DNA of 64,000 nucleotides. It comes from Alteromonas sp. M12 (GTDB taxonomy: Bacteria; Pseudomonadota; Gammaproteobacteria; Enterobacterales; Alteromonadaceae). The notes under the pieces were generated by a model that was given only the letters and a program-made list of their open reading frames with translations, did not search any database and was not told where the DNA came from. Positions 9,563 through 19,490 of this stretch are shown here, one piece after another; position 1 is the first letter of the stretch, and every line of letters starts with the position of its first letter. A program made the position numbers and the translations under genes. The DNA lies in NCBI RefSeq assembly GCF_037478005.1, contig NZ_CP144164.1, forward strand, positions 4,650,001 to 4,714,000, read 5' to 3'.

Positions 9563-9595
9563 AAGCCCGTAAATATCAATTTTACGGGCTTTTTA
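9563..9595 (+). terminator. Intrinsic terminator after M1 peptidase/DUF6702 operon
   Basis: AAGCCCGTAAA is complementary to TTTTACGGGCTT around a short loop, and the 3' arm runs into a T-rich tract. Confidence 0.85.
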
Positions 9596-9770
9596 TTTAC
9601 TTCTTCAAGACCAATCACCTTGCATGTTGACTGTGAATATTTTGCAAAGGTATTGAATCAAGTTCACAAAATTAAATTCGAAAAATCAAATTTCATCTTA
9701 AATTCATAAGGTTACAAGTTGGTAAAGGTTTTGCACCTACAGCTTCGTTGAATTAAAAAGAGGAAATATC

Positions 9771-11150
9771 ATGTCGAACACAGTAAAAACAATTAATCCC
9801 TTTACTGAGCAGGTACTAGACGAGTTCCAACTTTTGAGCTTAGAAGAAGCAAATGCAGCCGTAGATAAAAGTCATGAGGCATTTTTATCTTGGCGAAACA
9901 CACCTAAAGATCAACGTGCGGAACTGGTATTAAGCTTGGCCAGCACAATTCGCGAAAATAAAAGTGAATTGCTCAGATTAATGACCGCAGAAATGGGCAA
10001 AGTGCGCGCCCAGGGTGAACAAGAAATTGAACTTTGTGCAGGCATTTGTGAATACACTGCCACCGAAGCGATAAAAGCTCTGGAAGACGAAGAGCGGGAA
10101 ATTGAAGGTGGCAAGGCGATAATCAGCTACCAACCTATAGGTGTTATTTTAGGTATTCAGCCATGGAATTTTCCTCTATATCAGGTCATTAGATACAGCA
10201 TCAGCAACATTATGGCCGGCAACACCACAGTGATGAAACATGCTTCCAATGTATTTGGCATGGCTGTAGAAATTCAAAAGATGTACGAAAAAGCAGGCTT
10301 TCCAAAAAACGTTTATCAATCTCTCATCATCAAAGGGTCTATGGCAACCCAGCTTATTGAACACAGCAAAGTACGTGGTGTTACTTTTACAGGCAGTGAC
10401 GGTGTAGGTAAAAAAGTAGCTGAAACAGCAGGTAAACATTCAAAGAAAACCGTCTTGGAATTAGGTAGTAACGATGCATATGTGATACTTGATGATGCCA
10501 ATATTGAAACCGCGGTGCAAGCCTGTGTTCAGGGGCGAATGATCAACAATGGGGAAACCTGTGTAGCCGCCAAACGTTTCGTTGTTACTGAAGCGAAATA
10601 TGACGAATTCAAACAAGCCTTCATTGACCAACTTAAAAATATGAAAATGGGTGATCCTAACGATAAAAAAACAGATTTAGGCCCTATGGCACGAGAAGAT
10701 TTGCGAGACGAATTACATGAGCAAGTTAAAACGTCCATTGATAAAGGGGCAAAAGTTTTAATAGGTTGCGAAATCCCAGATATGACGGGTTATTTTTACC
10801 CACCGTCAGTTCTTGAAAATGTGCAATCAGGTATGCCCGCTTATGACGATGAGTTATTTGGTCCAGTTGCAGCGCTAATCAAAGTCAAAGATAACAAAGA
10901 AGCAATGGAAGTTGCCAATGACTCCAGATATGGCTTAGGCGGCGGTATCTTCTCAGAAGATGAAGACAAAGCGGTAAAACTAGCCGTTGAAGAATTTGAT
11001 ACCGGTATGGTTAATATCAACGGTTATGGATTAGCACAGCCCAATTTGCCTTTTGGTGGCGTGAAATCCAGTGGTTATGGCAGAGAACATGGTGGGTTTG
11101 GCATAACCGAATTCGTGAATATTAAATCGGTCGTAATCAATCAACAATAG
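9771..11150 (+). CDS. NAD(P)-dependent aldehyde dehydrogenase, succinate-semialdehyde type
   Basis: The product has 459 residues and the full-length ALDH fold. The catalytic Cys264 sits in NNGETCVAAKRF and the general base Glu230 in LELGSND. The usual LELGG has become LELGS here. The PWNFP motif and the C-terminal PFGGVKSSGYGRE motif are present. Overall length and motif wording resemble the short succinate-semialdehyde dehydrogenase subfamily (E. coli Sad/YneI type), which oxidises succinate semialdehyde to succinate. The gene stands alone between two terminators, with an AGAGGAAA ribosome-binding site before the ATG. No GABA aminotransferase is adjacent, so the physiological substrate is uncertain. 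Confidence 0.82.
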   Translation: MSNTVKTINPFTEQVLDEFQLLSLEEANAAVDKSHEAFLSWRNTPKDQRAELVLSLASTIRENKSELLRLMTAEMGKVRAQGEQEIELCAGICEYTATEAIKALEDEEREIEGGKAIISYQPIGVILGIQPWNFPLYQVIRYSISNIMAGNTTVMKHASNVFGMAVEIQKMYEKAGFPKNVYQSLIIKGSMATQLIEHSKVRGVTFTGSDGVGKKVAETAGKHSKKTVLELGSNDAYVILDDANIETAVQACVQGRMINNGETCVAAKRFVVTEAKYDEFKQAFIDQLKNMKMGDPNDKKTDLGPMAREDLRDELHEQVKTSIDKGAKVLIGCEIPDMTGYFYPPSVLENVQSGMPAYDDELFGPVAALIKVKDNKEAMEVANDSRYGLGGGIFSEDEDKAVKLAVEEFDTGMVNINGYGLAQPNLPFGGVKSSGYGREHGGFGITEFVNIKSVVINQQ

Positions 11151-11199
11151 AACCTAGTCACCTAAACTGCGGATTGAATGTAAAATCCATTGAAATCTA

Positions 11200-11230
11200 A
11201 AAGAGTCGGTATTTTATCGGCTCTTTTTTT
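11200..11230 (+). terminator. Intrinsic terminator after aldehyde dehydrogenase
   Basis: An 11-bp stem (AAAGAGTCGGT with ATCGGCTCTTT, one or two G-T pairs) and an ATTTT loop are followed by a run of Ts. Confidence 0.85.
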
Positions 11231-11418
11231 ATGCAATTAGATTGTTAAGACAAAGAAGGCAATCGTAGGATATTAAAGGTGAGACGCCCTTCGTCTTGCA
11301 AAGAAGGTAAAACAAAGGTGACTGATGATTAGCGTTTTTGTCGATTAAAACCAAGCGAAAACTCGCAGGTAGGAATCAAAATTAGGCTGATGAGGGACGC
11401 TAAGCTGAAGTTAAGTGT

Positions 11419-11476
11419 GGTCGACATTGGCAATTGCCTTTTCCAAATTGGATAGCAATAGAAGCCAATGCCGACC
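11419..11476. repeat. 58-bp imperfect inverted repeat downstream of peroxiredoxin-like gene
   Basis: The outer 13-bp arms GGTCGACATTGGC (11419-11431) and GCCAATGCCGACC (11464-11476) pair with one wobble. The inner part can pair further (ATTGC with GCAAT, CCAA with TTGG). There is no T-tract, so it is not a standard terminator. It lies 12 bases past the stop of the minus-strand peroxiredoxin-like gene. The rest of the 11231-11488 spacer shows nothing else I can name. Confidence 0.6.
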
Positions 11477-11488
11477 TAATCTGAACGA

Positions 11489-12034
11489 TTAATTTTGGTG
11501 AGTACCGCGCACTGGATAATTTTTGTTGAGTGCGAACTCAAGTCCACTAACGAACTGTTCCAGATCTGGACGAATGAAAGGTGCATTTGCAATCTCAATC
11601 ATCACGGTTTCACCTTTTGGATTGACTACAAACAAGCCAGGCTCTGGAAAAGCATGGTCGGTTTCAGAGTCACTCATAGGATCTGAAATGTATAACCCCA
11701 GTGCATGCATTTGAGTTAAGGTTAAACCAGTAACAACCGGAAAATTAACATCTAATCCTTTATCTTTCATCTTGTCTAATTGCTCTGGTGTATCAGCAGA
11801 AACGGCAACTACGTCGATGTTCAAGGATTTTAGTTTTTCTGTATATTCGGTAAGTGAATTTAGATATTTGAGGCAAATCGGACAATGATACCCGCGGTAA
11901 ACAACAACCAAAGACCACTTGTCTTTATCCTCACCAAGGTGTGCTGCATCCGAAAGACTTGCTAAATTGCCGTTAGTATCTGTGATTTGTATTGTTGGAA
12001 ATTTTTCGCCTGCTAAAAGTTTAGTATTCTTCAT
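11489..12034 (-). CDS. Peroxiredoxin-like (AhpC/TSA) family protein
   Basis: The product has 181 residues with a thioredoxin-like AhpC/TSA fold and no signal peptide. The active-site segment YRGYHCPICLKYL places Cys51 and Cys54 in a CPxC arrangement. This is the peroxiredoxin-like subgroup rather than classical 2-Cys Prx. Cys51 is at the peroxidatic position, with Cys54 as likely resolving partner. It probably reduces peroxides or works as a thiol oxidoreductase in the cytoplasm. The start is an ATG preceded by GGAGG on the minus strand. It is monocistronic, and no dedicated reductase or OxyR gene is adjacent. Confidence 0.82.
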   Translation of the reverse strand: MKNTKLLAGEKFPTIQITDTNGNLASLSDAAHLGEDKDKWSLVVVYRGYHCPICLKYLNSLTEYTEKLKSLNIDVVAVSADTPEQLDKMKDKGLDVNFPVVTGLTLTQMHALGLYISDPMSDSETDHAFPEPGLFVVNPKGETVMIEIANAPFIRPDLEQFVSGLEFALNKNYPVRGTHQN

Positions 12035-12308
12035 TCTATACCTCCATAAAAACGGTTAGCTCAACAGTGTCCTGTATTATTATTCTGTTTAACCAACCTA
12101 ACCTAAATAATGATTTGTTTACGGTTTGTATGTAGCAAACTTCTTACCAGCTAAACTAAGTGGCTGTTTTAACACTAAAAACATAGATTAATCCATACAT
12201 GAGCGGAATATTGCAGCTGGAAACTGTGAAAGAATTGCATTAGTAATTGAATCATCTTCAATTTGCTTTGCTTGCCCCCTGATTATCCTTTATACCCTGA
12301 ATACTCGG

Positions 12309-15017
12309 TTAGGTGTCGGACGCTGTAGATTCTACCTTGTGCAAATATTCAACGTACTCTTGTGCGCTATCGTTTGGCATTTGAGTTTGCATTAAGCTTA
12401 TCAACAAGCGAATATTTTGGCTCAAGTCAGGATAGTCTTGCTCTGGATGACGTTGCGTCACATCTATAGCGCGTTTCAGTGAGTTGATAGCATCTATCGG
12501 TAGATTATTGCTTCGCTCAAAGTCTGAAAATTGGGTATGCAGAAAATACAGCGAGCCGTTTTTTGCGGTTACATCATATGGCGTCTTAGCATCAAAATTG
12601 TGCCATTTAGTTAGCACTAACCGGTAGAGATGTTGCGCTTCGTCTTGGGCATCAGCGGCAAGATAGCGCAGGGCTAATTTATGATATTCATATAACGTAT
12701 TTGGACTGAGTTCACCGTACTTATCAGCCATGCCATCGATAGCCTCTTGCGCCAATAATATCGCCTCTTGGTGCATCGACAGATTTGACAAGGTTTCGGC
12801 TTTAAATGATTTAGTATTAATAATGTCAATGTGATTAGCACCGACAATCGCGGGCAATGTCTGTAAAGAATGATTGAGAATCTCGAGTGTTTCAGCAAAG
12901 TACCCTTCTGAGCTAAGTATCTTTGCGTTTAAGAATTGTGCTCTGTGAGTATCTTGATGCTCAAGCCCTAACATTTCGGTAGTTAGGGAAAGTAGCTCTT
13001 CTGTGTAGGGTTTACTCAAATTAAACCTATCTTTTTCAATGTAATGAAAGCTGAGTCTTTCCAGTACATATATAACCAGCGTATGTTTACTACCTAAACT
13101 TGCTTTTGCTAAAGACAAGGCTTGTTTAAAATAATCAATAGAGGCCTCATTATCACCGTAGCGTAAATAGTTGTTTCCTAGACTTGCTAAGGCCAGCACT
13201 ACCATGAGGTGTTTTTCACCCAAATATTGTTTTGCATCTTCAAGCACTTGCAAATGCATATCTATCGCTTTTTCAACCTCGCCCGTATCACTGTAATAAC
13301 CGCCTAAATTTAGTGTATAGCCTATCGTGTGTCGGTGGTGTTCTCCGTAAAGTGTCCGAGCCTGAGCGACAATTGATTCAAGTATCTCACCTCGCTTTTC
13401 TGGCAAATCTGCACGACTATAGGCCGAATTCAGTGCGTTGAGTGTTGAAATATGAAGTTCAATATCCTGAGCAGGGTATTGATTGTAAATTGCGTCAGCC
13501 ATTTGCAACTGCTCTGTGGCTTCTTGTATCTTGCCGATTTGCCAATACATTTCGCCAATCACGTAGCGCAATTGAGCAAGTACCATGGGTTGCTGTGCGA
13601 GTTTGGTTTGCTCAGGATTACTCAGCTTTTCTTTTGCCGATTCCACCATATCAAACACAGTCACTTCATTTCCTTGTGCCCTATCGGGATCAATACCTTT
13701 AAACATTTCGGTAATAAAATCGGTGACAGCCTGTGCTTTTTGCTGTTCTGTTTGCGCGGTATCACGCTCTTGTTGCGCAATGTCACGCTGTTGTTTCACT
13801 TGTTCAGATTGATACCAAATCGCCGCGCTCGCAGTTATCAACGAAATTGATAGTCCGAATCCCATCGCCGACGCTATCGCATTGCGCTGCAAAAACAACG
13901 ACGTTCTATGCATCCAACCGATAGCATGAGCTCGAACAGGATATTGATTTAAAAAACGTGCTATATCTGCTGCAAAATCCGCTGCCGAGCTATATCTGTC
14001 CTGACTTTTCCCTTGTAGGGCCTTATCTACTATCGCGTCTAGGTCTGTGCTTATAGAACTCGCTGTATTTTTGTAAAAGTCATTCTCGTTGTTTTTAGCG
14101 CGAACACTTGCACGGGTTAGTGCTTGGGATTGAATATATGCCAGCACCTCTTCTTTGCTGAGGTTTTGCTGTTGGGATACGATGCTCCCCGTCAGTATTT
14201 TATATAGCACCGCCCCCAACGAATAAATATCCGAAGAGACACTTATGGCTTCTCCTAAAATTTGCTCAGGGCTTGCATATTGGATAGTTAACAAACGAGG
14301 TCCCGAAGAATTCATTTCTCTTTGGGTTAATAAGTAGGAAATACCAAAATCCATCACTTTGGGCTCACCATCCTGATTGACTAGGATATTTTCAGGCTTA
14401 ATATCACAATGCACCACTAAGTTTTGATGGGCGTATTGAATCGCTTCACATACCTTTACGAACAGTTTAAGTCGTTGTTTCACGCTCAGTCGATGCTGTT
14501 CGCAGTACTGATCAATGGGCAGGCCTTCAACATACTCCATCACTAGGAAAGGAGTGCCCGACGCGGTCGTGCCACCATCTAATAGGTGTGTTATGTTGTT
14601 ATGCTCTAGATTAGCCAGTATTTGTCGCTCTTCGATAAAGCGTGTTAACAAATATTCACTGGTGGTCAAGGATTTAATGAGTTTTACGGCGACTTTCTTT
14701 TCATAGAGGTTATCGGCTCGCTCACCTATATACACCGCCCCCATACCACCTGTTTTCAGCCTTTTGGTAAGCTTGTAAACCCCCGCCATAGTGCCACTTA
14801 AATCTTGCTCAGCGTCAAACACATTTTGAGTTGCGCTCTGAACAATTTTACCAAGCCCTTGGGTTTCGTCTGCGTGCTCTAATAGACCCATTATGGCCTG
14901 TTGAATATCAATTTGGTCTGGGAAAGTTTGAGTGATGAAATCTCGTCTTGTTTCAGCGGGTAGTTCAAGTGCCTTATGAAAATATTCTTCAATAATGGGT
15001 AGATCGTTATTATCCAT
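12309..15017 (-). CDS. Transmembrane Ser/Thr protein kinase with TPR repeats (second module, HCD variant)
   Basis: The protein has 902 residues with the same architecture as the kinase at 2805-5474. It has a kinase domain at about 80-360, a transmembrane helix near 381-401, a Gln-rich coiled coil at about 405-432, and TPR repeats to the end. The catalytic set includes GGMGAVY, K112 in VAVK, D205 in the catalytic loop, DFG (223-225) and SPE (249-251). The loop reads HCD rather than HRD (203-205), losing the Arg that normally contacts the phosphorylated activation loop, so activation control may differ. Its sigma-factor gene is upstream with a 129-base gap, and there is no phosphatase gene. It is probably the regulator of that sigma factor. 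The sequence has diverged considerably from the first kinase, so this is not a recent duplication. Confidence 0.88.
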   Translation of the reverse strand: MDNNDLPIIEEYFHKALELPAETRRDFITQTFPDQIDIQQAIMGLLEHADETQGLGKIVQSATQNVFDAEQDLSGTMAGVYKLTKRLKTGGMGAVYIGERADNLYEKKVAVKLIKSLTTSEYLLTRFIEERQILANLEHNNITHLLDGGTTASGTPFLVMEYVEGLPIDQYCEQHRLSVKQRLKLFVKVCEAIQYAHQNLVVHCDIKPENILVNQDGEPKVMDFGISYLLTQREMNSSGPRLLTIQYASPEQILGEAISVSSDIYSLGAVLYKILTGSIVSQQQNLSKEEVLAYIQSQALTRASVRAKNNENDFYKNTASSISTDLDAIVDKALQGKSQDRYSSAADFAADIARFLNQYPVRAHAIGWMHRTSLFLQRNAIASAMGFGLSISLITASAAIWYQSEQVKQQRDIAQQERDTAQTEQQKAQAVTDFITEMFKGIDPDRAQGNEVTVFDMVESAKEKLSNPEQTKLAQQPMVLAQLRYVIGEMYWQIGKIQEATEQLQMADAIYNQYPAQDIELHISTLNALNSAYSRADLPEKRGEILESIVAQARTLYGEHHRHTIGYTLNLGGYYSDTGEVEKAIDMHLQVLEDAKQYLGEKHLMVVLALASLGNNYLRYGDNEASIDYFKQALSLAKASLGSKHTLVIYVLERLSFHYIEKDRFNLSKPYTEELLSLTTEMLGLEHQDTHRAQFLNAKILSSEGYFAETLEILNHSLQTLPAIVGANHIDIINTKSFKAETLSNLSMHQEAILLAQEAIDGMADKYGELSPNTLYEYHKLALRYLAADAQDEAQHLYRLVLTKWHNFDAKTPYDVTAKNGSLYFLHTQFSDFERSNNLPIDAINSLKRAIDVTQRHPEQDYPDLSQNIRLLISLMQTQMPNDSAQEYVEYLHKVESTASDT

Positions 15018-15146
15018 AAATTGTCTCTACTTGATATATTTTCGCTAAACTCGGCGAACATAAGCGGCCCAACTTGCCAATCCCAAAATTTTTTCTATGG
15101 CATTTGAGGAGACAATAAAAAGCTTTACCAATAATGCGATGAAGGT

Positions 15147-15710
15147 TTACGTCATCTCTTTACAAATCCACGCCTTCGAAAACTTCAATTCACGTTCCAC
15201 GGTTCTGACTGAAAGTGCGTACAAATCAGCAATCTGTTGAATACTTAATCCGGCAAATGTCTCTAACTCAAGAATATTCGCCTTGCGATTATCAAGCTTC
15301 ACCAGCCCCTCTAGAGCACTATTGAGAGACAGAAATTGGGTTACATCCTGTTTAGCGCTTAAAAACTCGGTGTTTAGGGTGATTTTCATGCCGTTAGCAC
15401 CCCGTTTTAAGCGGCCAATGCTGCGCGCATGGTCAACTAAAATGCGACGCATTGTTCTACTGGCCAAACTATAGAAGTGTTGCCGGTCGGCAAAGCTGAC
15501 ATCAGCATCGAATAAGCTCAAAAAGACTTCGTTGACCAGTGCCGCGGTTTCGAGAGTGTGGCCAGGGCGTTCTTGGCGCATATGAGCTTTTGCACGCCTT
15601 TTTAGCTCTGCGTACACAATACTACTGACCTCAGACAGGGCGTTTTCATCGCCCTCCTGCCATTGGTATAGAAGCTCAGTTATATTGCCCTTGTGAAGTG
15701 CCACTGGCAT
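15147..15710 (-). CDS. ECF-family sigma factor (second kinase-linked type)
   Basis: The product has 187 residues. Sigma region 2 shows GHTLETAALVNEVFLSL and TMRRILVDHARSIGRLKRG. Region 4 has a helix-turn-helix around LSIQQIADLYALSVRTVEREL. It belongs to the same kinase-linked ECF subgroup as the factor at 2231-2803 and differs mainly in the spacer between regions 2 and 4. No anti-sigma factor is encoded nearby. The gene is followed by the HCD-variant kinase, the expected partner. Its own promoter must lie in 15711-16088, a region shared with the divergent hydrolase gene. Confidence 0.87.
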   Translation of the reverse strand: MPVALHKGNITELLYQWQEGDENALSEVSSIVYAELKRRAKAHMRQERPGHTLETAALVNEVFLSLFDADVSFADRQHFYSLASRTMRRILVDHARSIGRLKRGANGMKITLNTEFLSAKQDVTQFLSLNSALEGLVKLDNRKANILELETFAGLSIQQIADLYALSVRTVERELKFSKAWICKEMT

Positions 15711-16088
15711 ATCAATTCACCCATGTGAAGAATCTATTTCCAGAAAAGCGATAACGCTTTAACCCTGTCTACTTTGTGCCCAAAAATCGCGTTAAATACA
15801 GGCAAATAGCTGTTCAAATATACTCCCATTGTTTTACGTTAAGCAAATATATCTGTGTTCTCATCGTCAAGATGTGATTCGCTTTCACTTTCCTTGCTCT
15901 CACTTTTCTGGCCGCTTTTCAAAAAAATAGATAATTAATTCATTCGTTTAAAAATATTTTGTCGTTTTCGAAATTGACTAGCGCTTATAGATATAGGACG
16001 CCTGAAAATAACCAGAGGCAAGCATCAAGCCCCTTGTTTGAAAGACTAGAAGGCAATTCGTAAACCTTATTGTAAAAGGGAGAACGCG
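15711..16088. other. 378-bp divergent intergenic region
   Basis: It lies between the minus-strand sigma-factor gene and the plus-strand hydrolase gene, so it should hold both promoters. TTGACT at 15974-15979 could be a -35 element for the hydrolase, but no well-spaced -10 is visible. I see no ORF, hairpin or repeat that I can support. Confidence 0.45.
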
Positions 16089-16982
16089 ATGACACATGTT
16101 AGAGAGTATGACAACGGTGCTAAAGATAAGACTTTTTCATTGAATGCATTGCAAAAAATCCAGCGGCTAGCGCTTAAATTTTGCTGCACAGCGTTACCAC
16201 CAATAGGACTCAAAGTGGCGCTTTACCACTTCACGAATACACGCAAACGCCGCCCGTATAATTTGCTGGATTTACCGCCTCAATTGCAGTCTCGAAAAAT
16301 AGCTTATCGTAATGGACACATTGTAACTCACAGTTGGGGTCATGGAGAAAAAATTGTATATCTGGTGCATGGCTGGGAGAGTAACTCAAATGTGATGAAA
16401 GCCTTTATCTCGCCGCTGATACAACAAGGGTATAAGGTTGTAGCCTTCGACATGCCGGCCCATGGACTGTCAAGCAATCAAGCTACTCACTTAGGTGATT
16501 TTTCTGCCACCTTAGAGTTTGTGATTTCCATATACGGAAAACCATTTGGCATAGTGGCGCACTCGTTTGGCGGCACTGCTAGCGTCTTGTTGTTGCGCGC
16601 ACAAACCTGGTTACTGCCTAGTAAGCTTTGTTTGATCGCGCCAATGAAATCCCTAGATAGCCATCTGCAAGTATTCAATACCATCACCGGATTACCCGAA
16701 GCCATCATGGATAAGCTTCTAACAAAACTGAAAAAACGATACGCGTTGGAAGCAAAAAAGACAGACATTACCCGTTTAATTCAGTCTGTGCCGGTTCCCG
16801 GTTTACTCATCCACGATAAAGATGATCGACTCATTCCAATAGAAGTAGGTGACCAATTGGCAAAGGCCTGGGATGGCTCTCGATATATCAAAACTCAAAG
16901 CCTAGGCCATCGCAATATTTTAAAAGATCCATTCGTTATTCAGCAGGTGACTGATTACATATTAGACCGTCATCGAAGCTAA
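16089..16982 (+). CDS. Alpha/beta hydrolase
   Basis: The product has 297 residues. The alpha/beta-hydrolase core shows the oxyanion-hole HGW (94-96), nucleophile Ser159 in AHSFGG, an acid candidate Asp245/246 in HDKDDR, and His274 in SLGHRN. The first 70 or so residues are a basic, partly hydrophobic N-terminal extension without a clean signal peptide. The start ATG follows AAAGGGAG. The domain suggests an esterase or lipase-like activity on a small or lipid ester; the substrate cannot be assigned. It sits 168 bases upstream of the MMPL exporter operon on the same strand and may belong to the same lipid-related pathway. Confidence 0.83.
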   Translation: MTHVREYDNGAKDKTFSLNALQKIQRLALKFCCTALPPIGLKVALYHFTNTRKRRPYNLLDLPPQLQSRKIAYRNGHIVTHSWGHGEKIVYLVHGWESNSNVMKAFISPLIQQGYKVVAFDMPAHGLSSNQATHLGDFSATLEFVISIYGKPFGIVAHSFGGTASVLLLRAQTWLLPSKLCLIAPMKSLDSHLQVFNTITGLPEAIMDKLLTKLKKRYALEAKKTDITRLIQSVPVPGLLIHDKDDRLIPIEVGDQLAKAWDGSRYIKTQSLGHRNILKDPFVIQQVTDYILDRHRS

Positions 16983-17150
16983 CTCATCTTCAGTTTCGAC
17001 TGCAAATGAGCGAACTTAAGACAAAAGATTAAAAAAATTAGACAGGTCGTGTCGTTTTTGTGCACTCAGGACGCTTAGTTAAATAGCGACCGAAAATACA
17101 GCGCTGAGATAGGCATATTTATCAATTAAATTGATTAAGAGACTAAGATT

Positions 17151-19490
17151 ATGACTTCCAACAATAATACATCCTCATATACAACTCGCTACTTCGCTTG
17201 GGTCATCGAAAAGCCCAAACGGGTAATCTTAATCTCACTTATATTTATCCTCACGATGGGCTTTGGAATTAGCAAAGTGCATAAAGAATCTTCGGTAGAT
17301 GCATTCGTACCACAGGATCATCCAGCTGCCTACGCGAGAGACCGAGCTGCCGAAATATTCGGATTAGAAGATCCTATTGTAGTGGGTTTAGTTGCTGCCA
17401 AAAATAGGTCTGCGTTTACGCCTGAAAATATCGAAACACTACGCCGAATTGAGAGCAGAGCCCGAGCACTAAGTAATGTTAAAAAACATAATTTTATTAG
17501 TATCTTAAATGAAAGCGCGATACGTGGTGAACAGGGTGACCTGCTTGTTGAAGCTATTGTCCCGTCAGGCCCTTTAACCATGGATGCAGCAAAGCAAGCC
17601 TTTGTGCGCCTCAATAGTATGAGCATGATGAAAGGACTATTGGCGTCGAAAAATGGCGATACATTAACTCTAATTATCCCAGTGTATGATGCTAATCATG
17701 CCACTGAAACCTATCGTCAAGTATTGGCAATTGCGAATAGTGAATCGACCTCATCAATCACTATACATGTTACCGGCGTAGCCTCAATGAACGGACGCTT
17801 GGCGCAAATGGTCACAAGCGATACACGGTTGTTTATACCTGTCGCAGTGACAGTCGCCATGCTCATAGTTTGGTTGGCACTGCGCAATCTACGTGGGTTA
17901 ATTGGCCCGTTTTACGTGATCGCTGGCTCTGCCGCTACAACAATTGGCTTTATGGGTTGGATGGGGGCGCAGTATTATTTAATCACAACCGCTTTGCCGG
18001 TAATTATCATGGCCATCGCCATTGCTGATAGTCTGCATATATCAACCCTGTTTTTGCATAAGTGTCGTACAAATTGGCACAAAACCCGTCAGCAAAATTT
18101 GCTTGATGCCCTCAATCATACTTATTTACCAATTACACTCACGACTGTCACTACTGTGGCTGGTTTCTGCGGCTTAGCGCTAGGTTCAACTATGCAGCCC
18201 ATCGCTGAATTTGGCCGGATGGCTGCTCTTGGTGCAATCATGGCGTGGCTGCTAAGTATCAGCGCGTTACCTGCAATTATGGCTTTAAGCAAGCTACAGG
18301 CAAAAGAAAACCAAGTAAAAAGCCAATTTACCTTTGTTGATGCCTGTTTGAAAAATGTCACTCAACAAGCGACTCAAAAACCTGCAACCACAGCGAGTGT
18401 ATTGGCAGTATTGACGTTGGTTATGGGATATTTTGCATTGCAGGCAAATTTTGATTACCAACGTCAAAATTATTTTCAAGAAAATGAGCAAGTGCGTATC
18501 GCTGATATCACCTTAAATGAGCGTTTATCGGGCTTGAATTTTTTAGATGTAGTGGTCTCTGGTAGCGCCTCAAACGATTTGATAACACCTGATGCGATGA
18601 AAGCGATCGCGCGCTTGCAAGCACAGTTGAATGCGCAGGCATTTGTAGCAAAAACAACCTCGGTTGCTGACTACATGACACTCATGCATAACGTTCTCAC
18701 CGATGAGCCGATTGGTAGTTTTCCGAGTAAGCAAAATGCCCCTGCACAATATATGTTTTTATATGAATCATCGGGCGACCCCGGCGATTTTGATGAGGAG
18801 ATAGATTTAAACTATCAACACGCTCTCATCCGCGCGCAGCTGAGCACAGATCGTTTTAGTAATGTAAAAAATACCGTGCAAAACTTCGAAAACATTGCCA
18901 AACGATGGTCTTTAGAAACAGGTTTAGAAGCAAGTGTTAGCGGCAGAGTGGCAGTCAACGTTGGCTGGATGTCGCTGTTAGCAGAGTCACATTTTGTCGG
19001 GCTTGGACTGGCGATTTTATTTGTTTTTATGTCTGCTTTGATAATGTTTCGCTCATTTTTCAAAGCACTGCTGAGTTTAGTGCCGGTTATCACTGGCGTC
19101 TTGTTTACGTACGCGGCTATGGGCGCACTTAACATCGATATTGCACCAGCTACATCTATGACAGCCGCCATTTCTACCGGCCTAGGTGTCGACTTCGCCA
19201 TTCACTTAATTTACAGCGTCAATCAAGCCAGACAACAAAACACATCTATAGAGGATGCATTCTCAGGGAATTATTTAATCGTCGCCAGAGCCTGTTTATT
19301 TTCTGCTCTCGCCCTTGCCGTTGCACTTGGCGTTGTTTGTTTAAGCTCTGCGCCACCTCTGCAATGGTTTGGCGCGTTAGTTGCCATGGCAGCTTTAGGC
19401 AGTCTTATGGGCGCGATATTTGTCATCCCTGCACTTTATGCATTGTTCACAAAGCACGCCCTATTACCCAAATTTAAAGGAGCATACTAA
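17151..19490 (+). CDS. MMPL/RND-superfamily exporter
   Basis: The protein has 779 residues. The layout is one transmembrane helix at about 25-42, a large periplasmic loop (about 45-215), a block of five helices, a second loop (about 420-625) and a final block of helices. This is the two-fold repeat of the RND superfamily in its shorter MMPL form. The second membrane block contains the GLGVDFAIHL segment typical of MMPL proteins. Such pumps often move lipids or hopanoids. The next gene starts on the last base of its stop codon (TAATG) and encodes a LolA-like periplasmic protein, which supports lipid or lipoprotein traffic. The cargo is not known. Confidence 0.85.
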   Translation: MTSNNNTSSYTTRYFAWVIEKPKRVILISLIFILTMGFGISKVHKESSVDAFVPQDHPAAYARDRAAEIFGLEDPIVVGLVAAKNRSAFTPENIETLRRIESRARALSNVKKHNFISILNESAIRGEQGDLLVEAIVPSGPLTMDAAKQAFVRLNSMSMMKGLLASKNGDTLTLIIPVYDANHATETYRQVLAIANSESTSSITIHVTGVASMNGRLAQMVTSDTRLFIPVAVTVAMLIVWLALRNLRGLIGPFYVIAGSAATTIGFMGWMGAQYYLITTALPVIIMAIAIADSLHISTLFLHKCRTNWHKTRQQNLLDALNHTYLPITLTTVTTVAGFCGLALGSTMQPIAEFGRMAALGAIMAWLLSISALPAIMALSKLQAKENQVKSQFTFVDACLKNVTQQATQKPATTASVLAVLTLVMGYFALQANFDYQRQNYFQENEQVRIADITLNERLSGLNFLDVVVSGSASNDLITPDAMKAIARLQAQLNAQAFVAKTTSVADYMTLMHNVLTDEPIGSFPSKQNAPAQYMFLYESSGDPGDFDEEIDLNYQHALIRAQLSTDRFSNVKNTVQNFENIAKRWSLETGLEASVSGRVAVNVGWMSLLAESHFVGLGLAILFVFMSALIMFRSFFKALLSLVPVITGVLFTYAAMGALNIDIAPATSMTAAISTGLGVDFAIHLIYSVNQARQQNTSIEDAFSGNYLIVARACLFSALALAVALGVVCLSSAPPLQWFGALVAMAALGSLMGAIFVIPALYALFTKHALLPKFKGAY

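Noticed and set aside
13232..13850. Several plus-strand ORFs opposite the second kinase gene
   Set aside because: They are antisense to an intact kinase/TPR gene, lack ribosome-binding sites, and have Cys/Leu/Phe-rich shadow composition.
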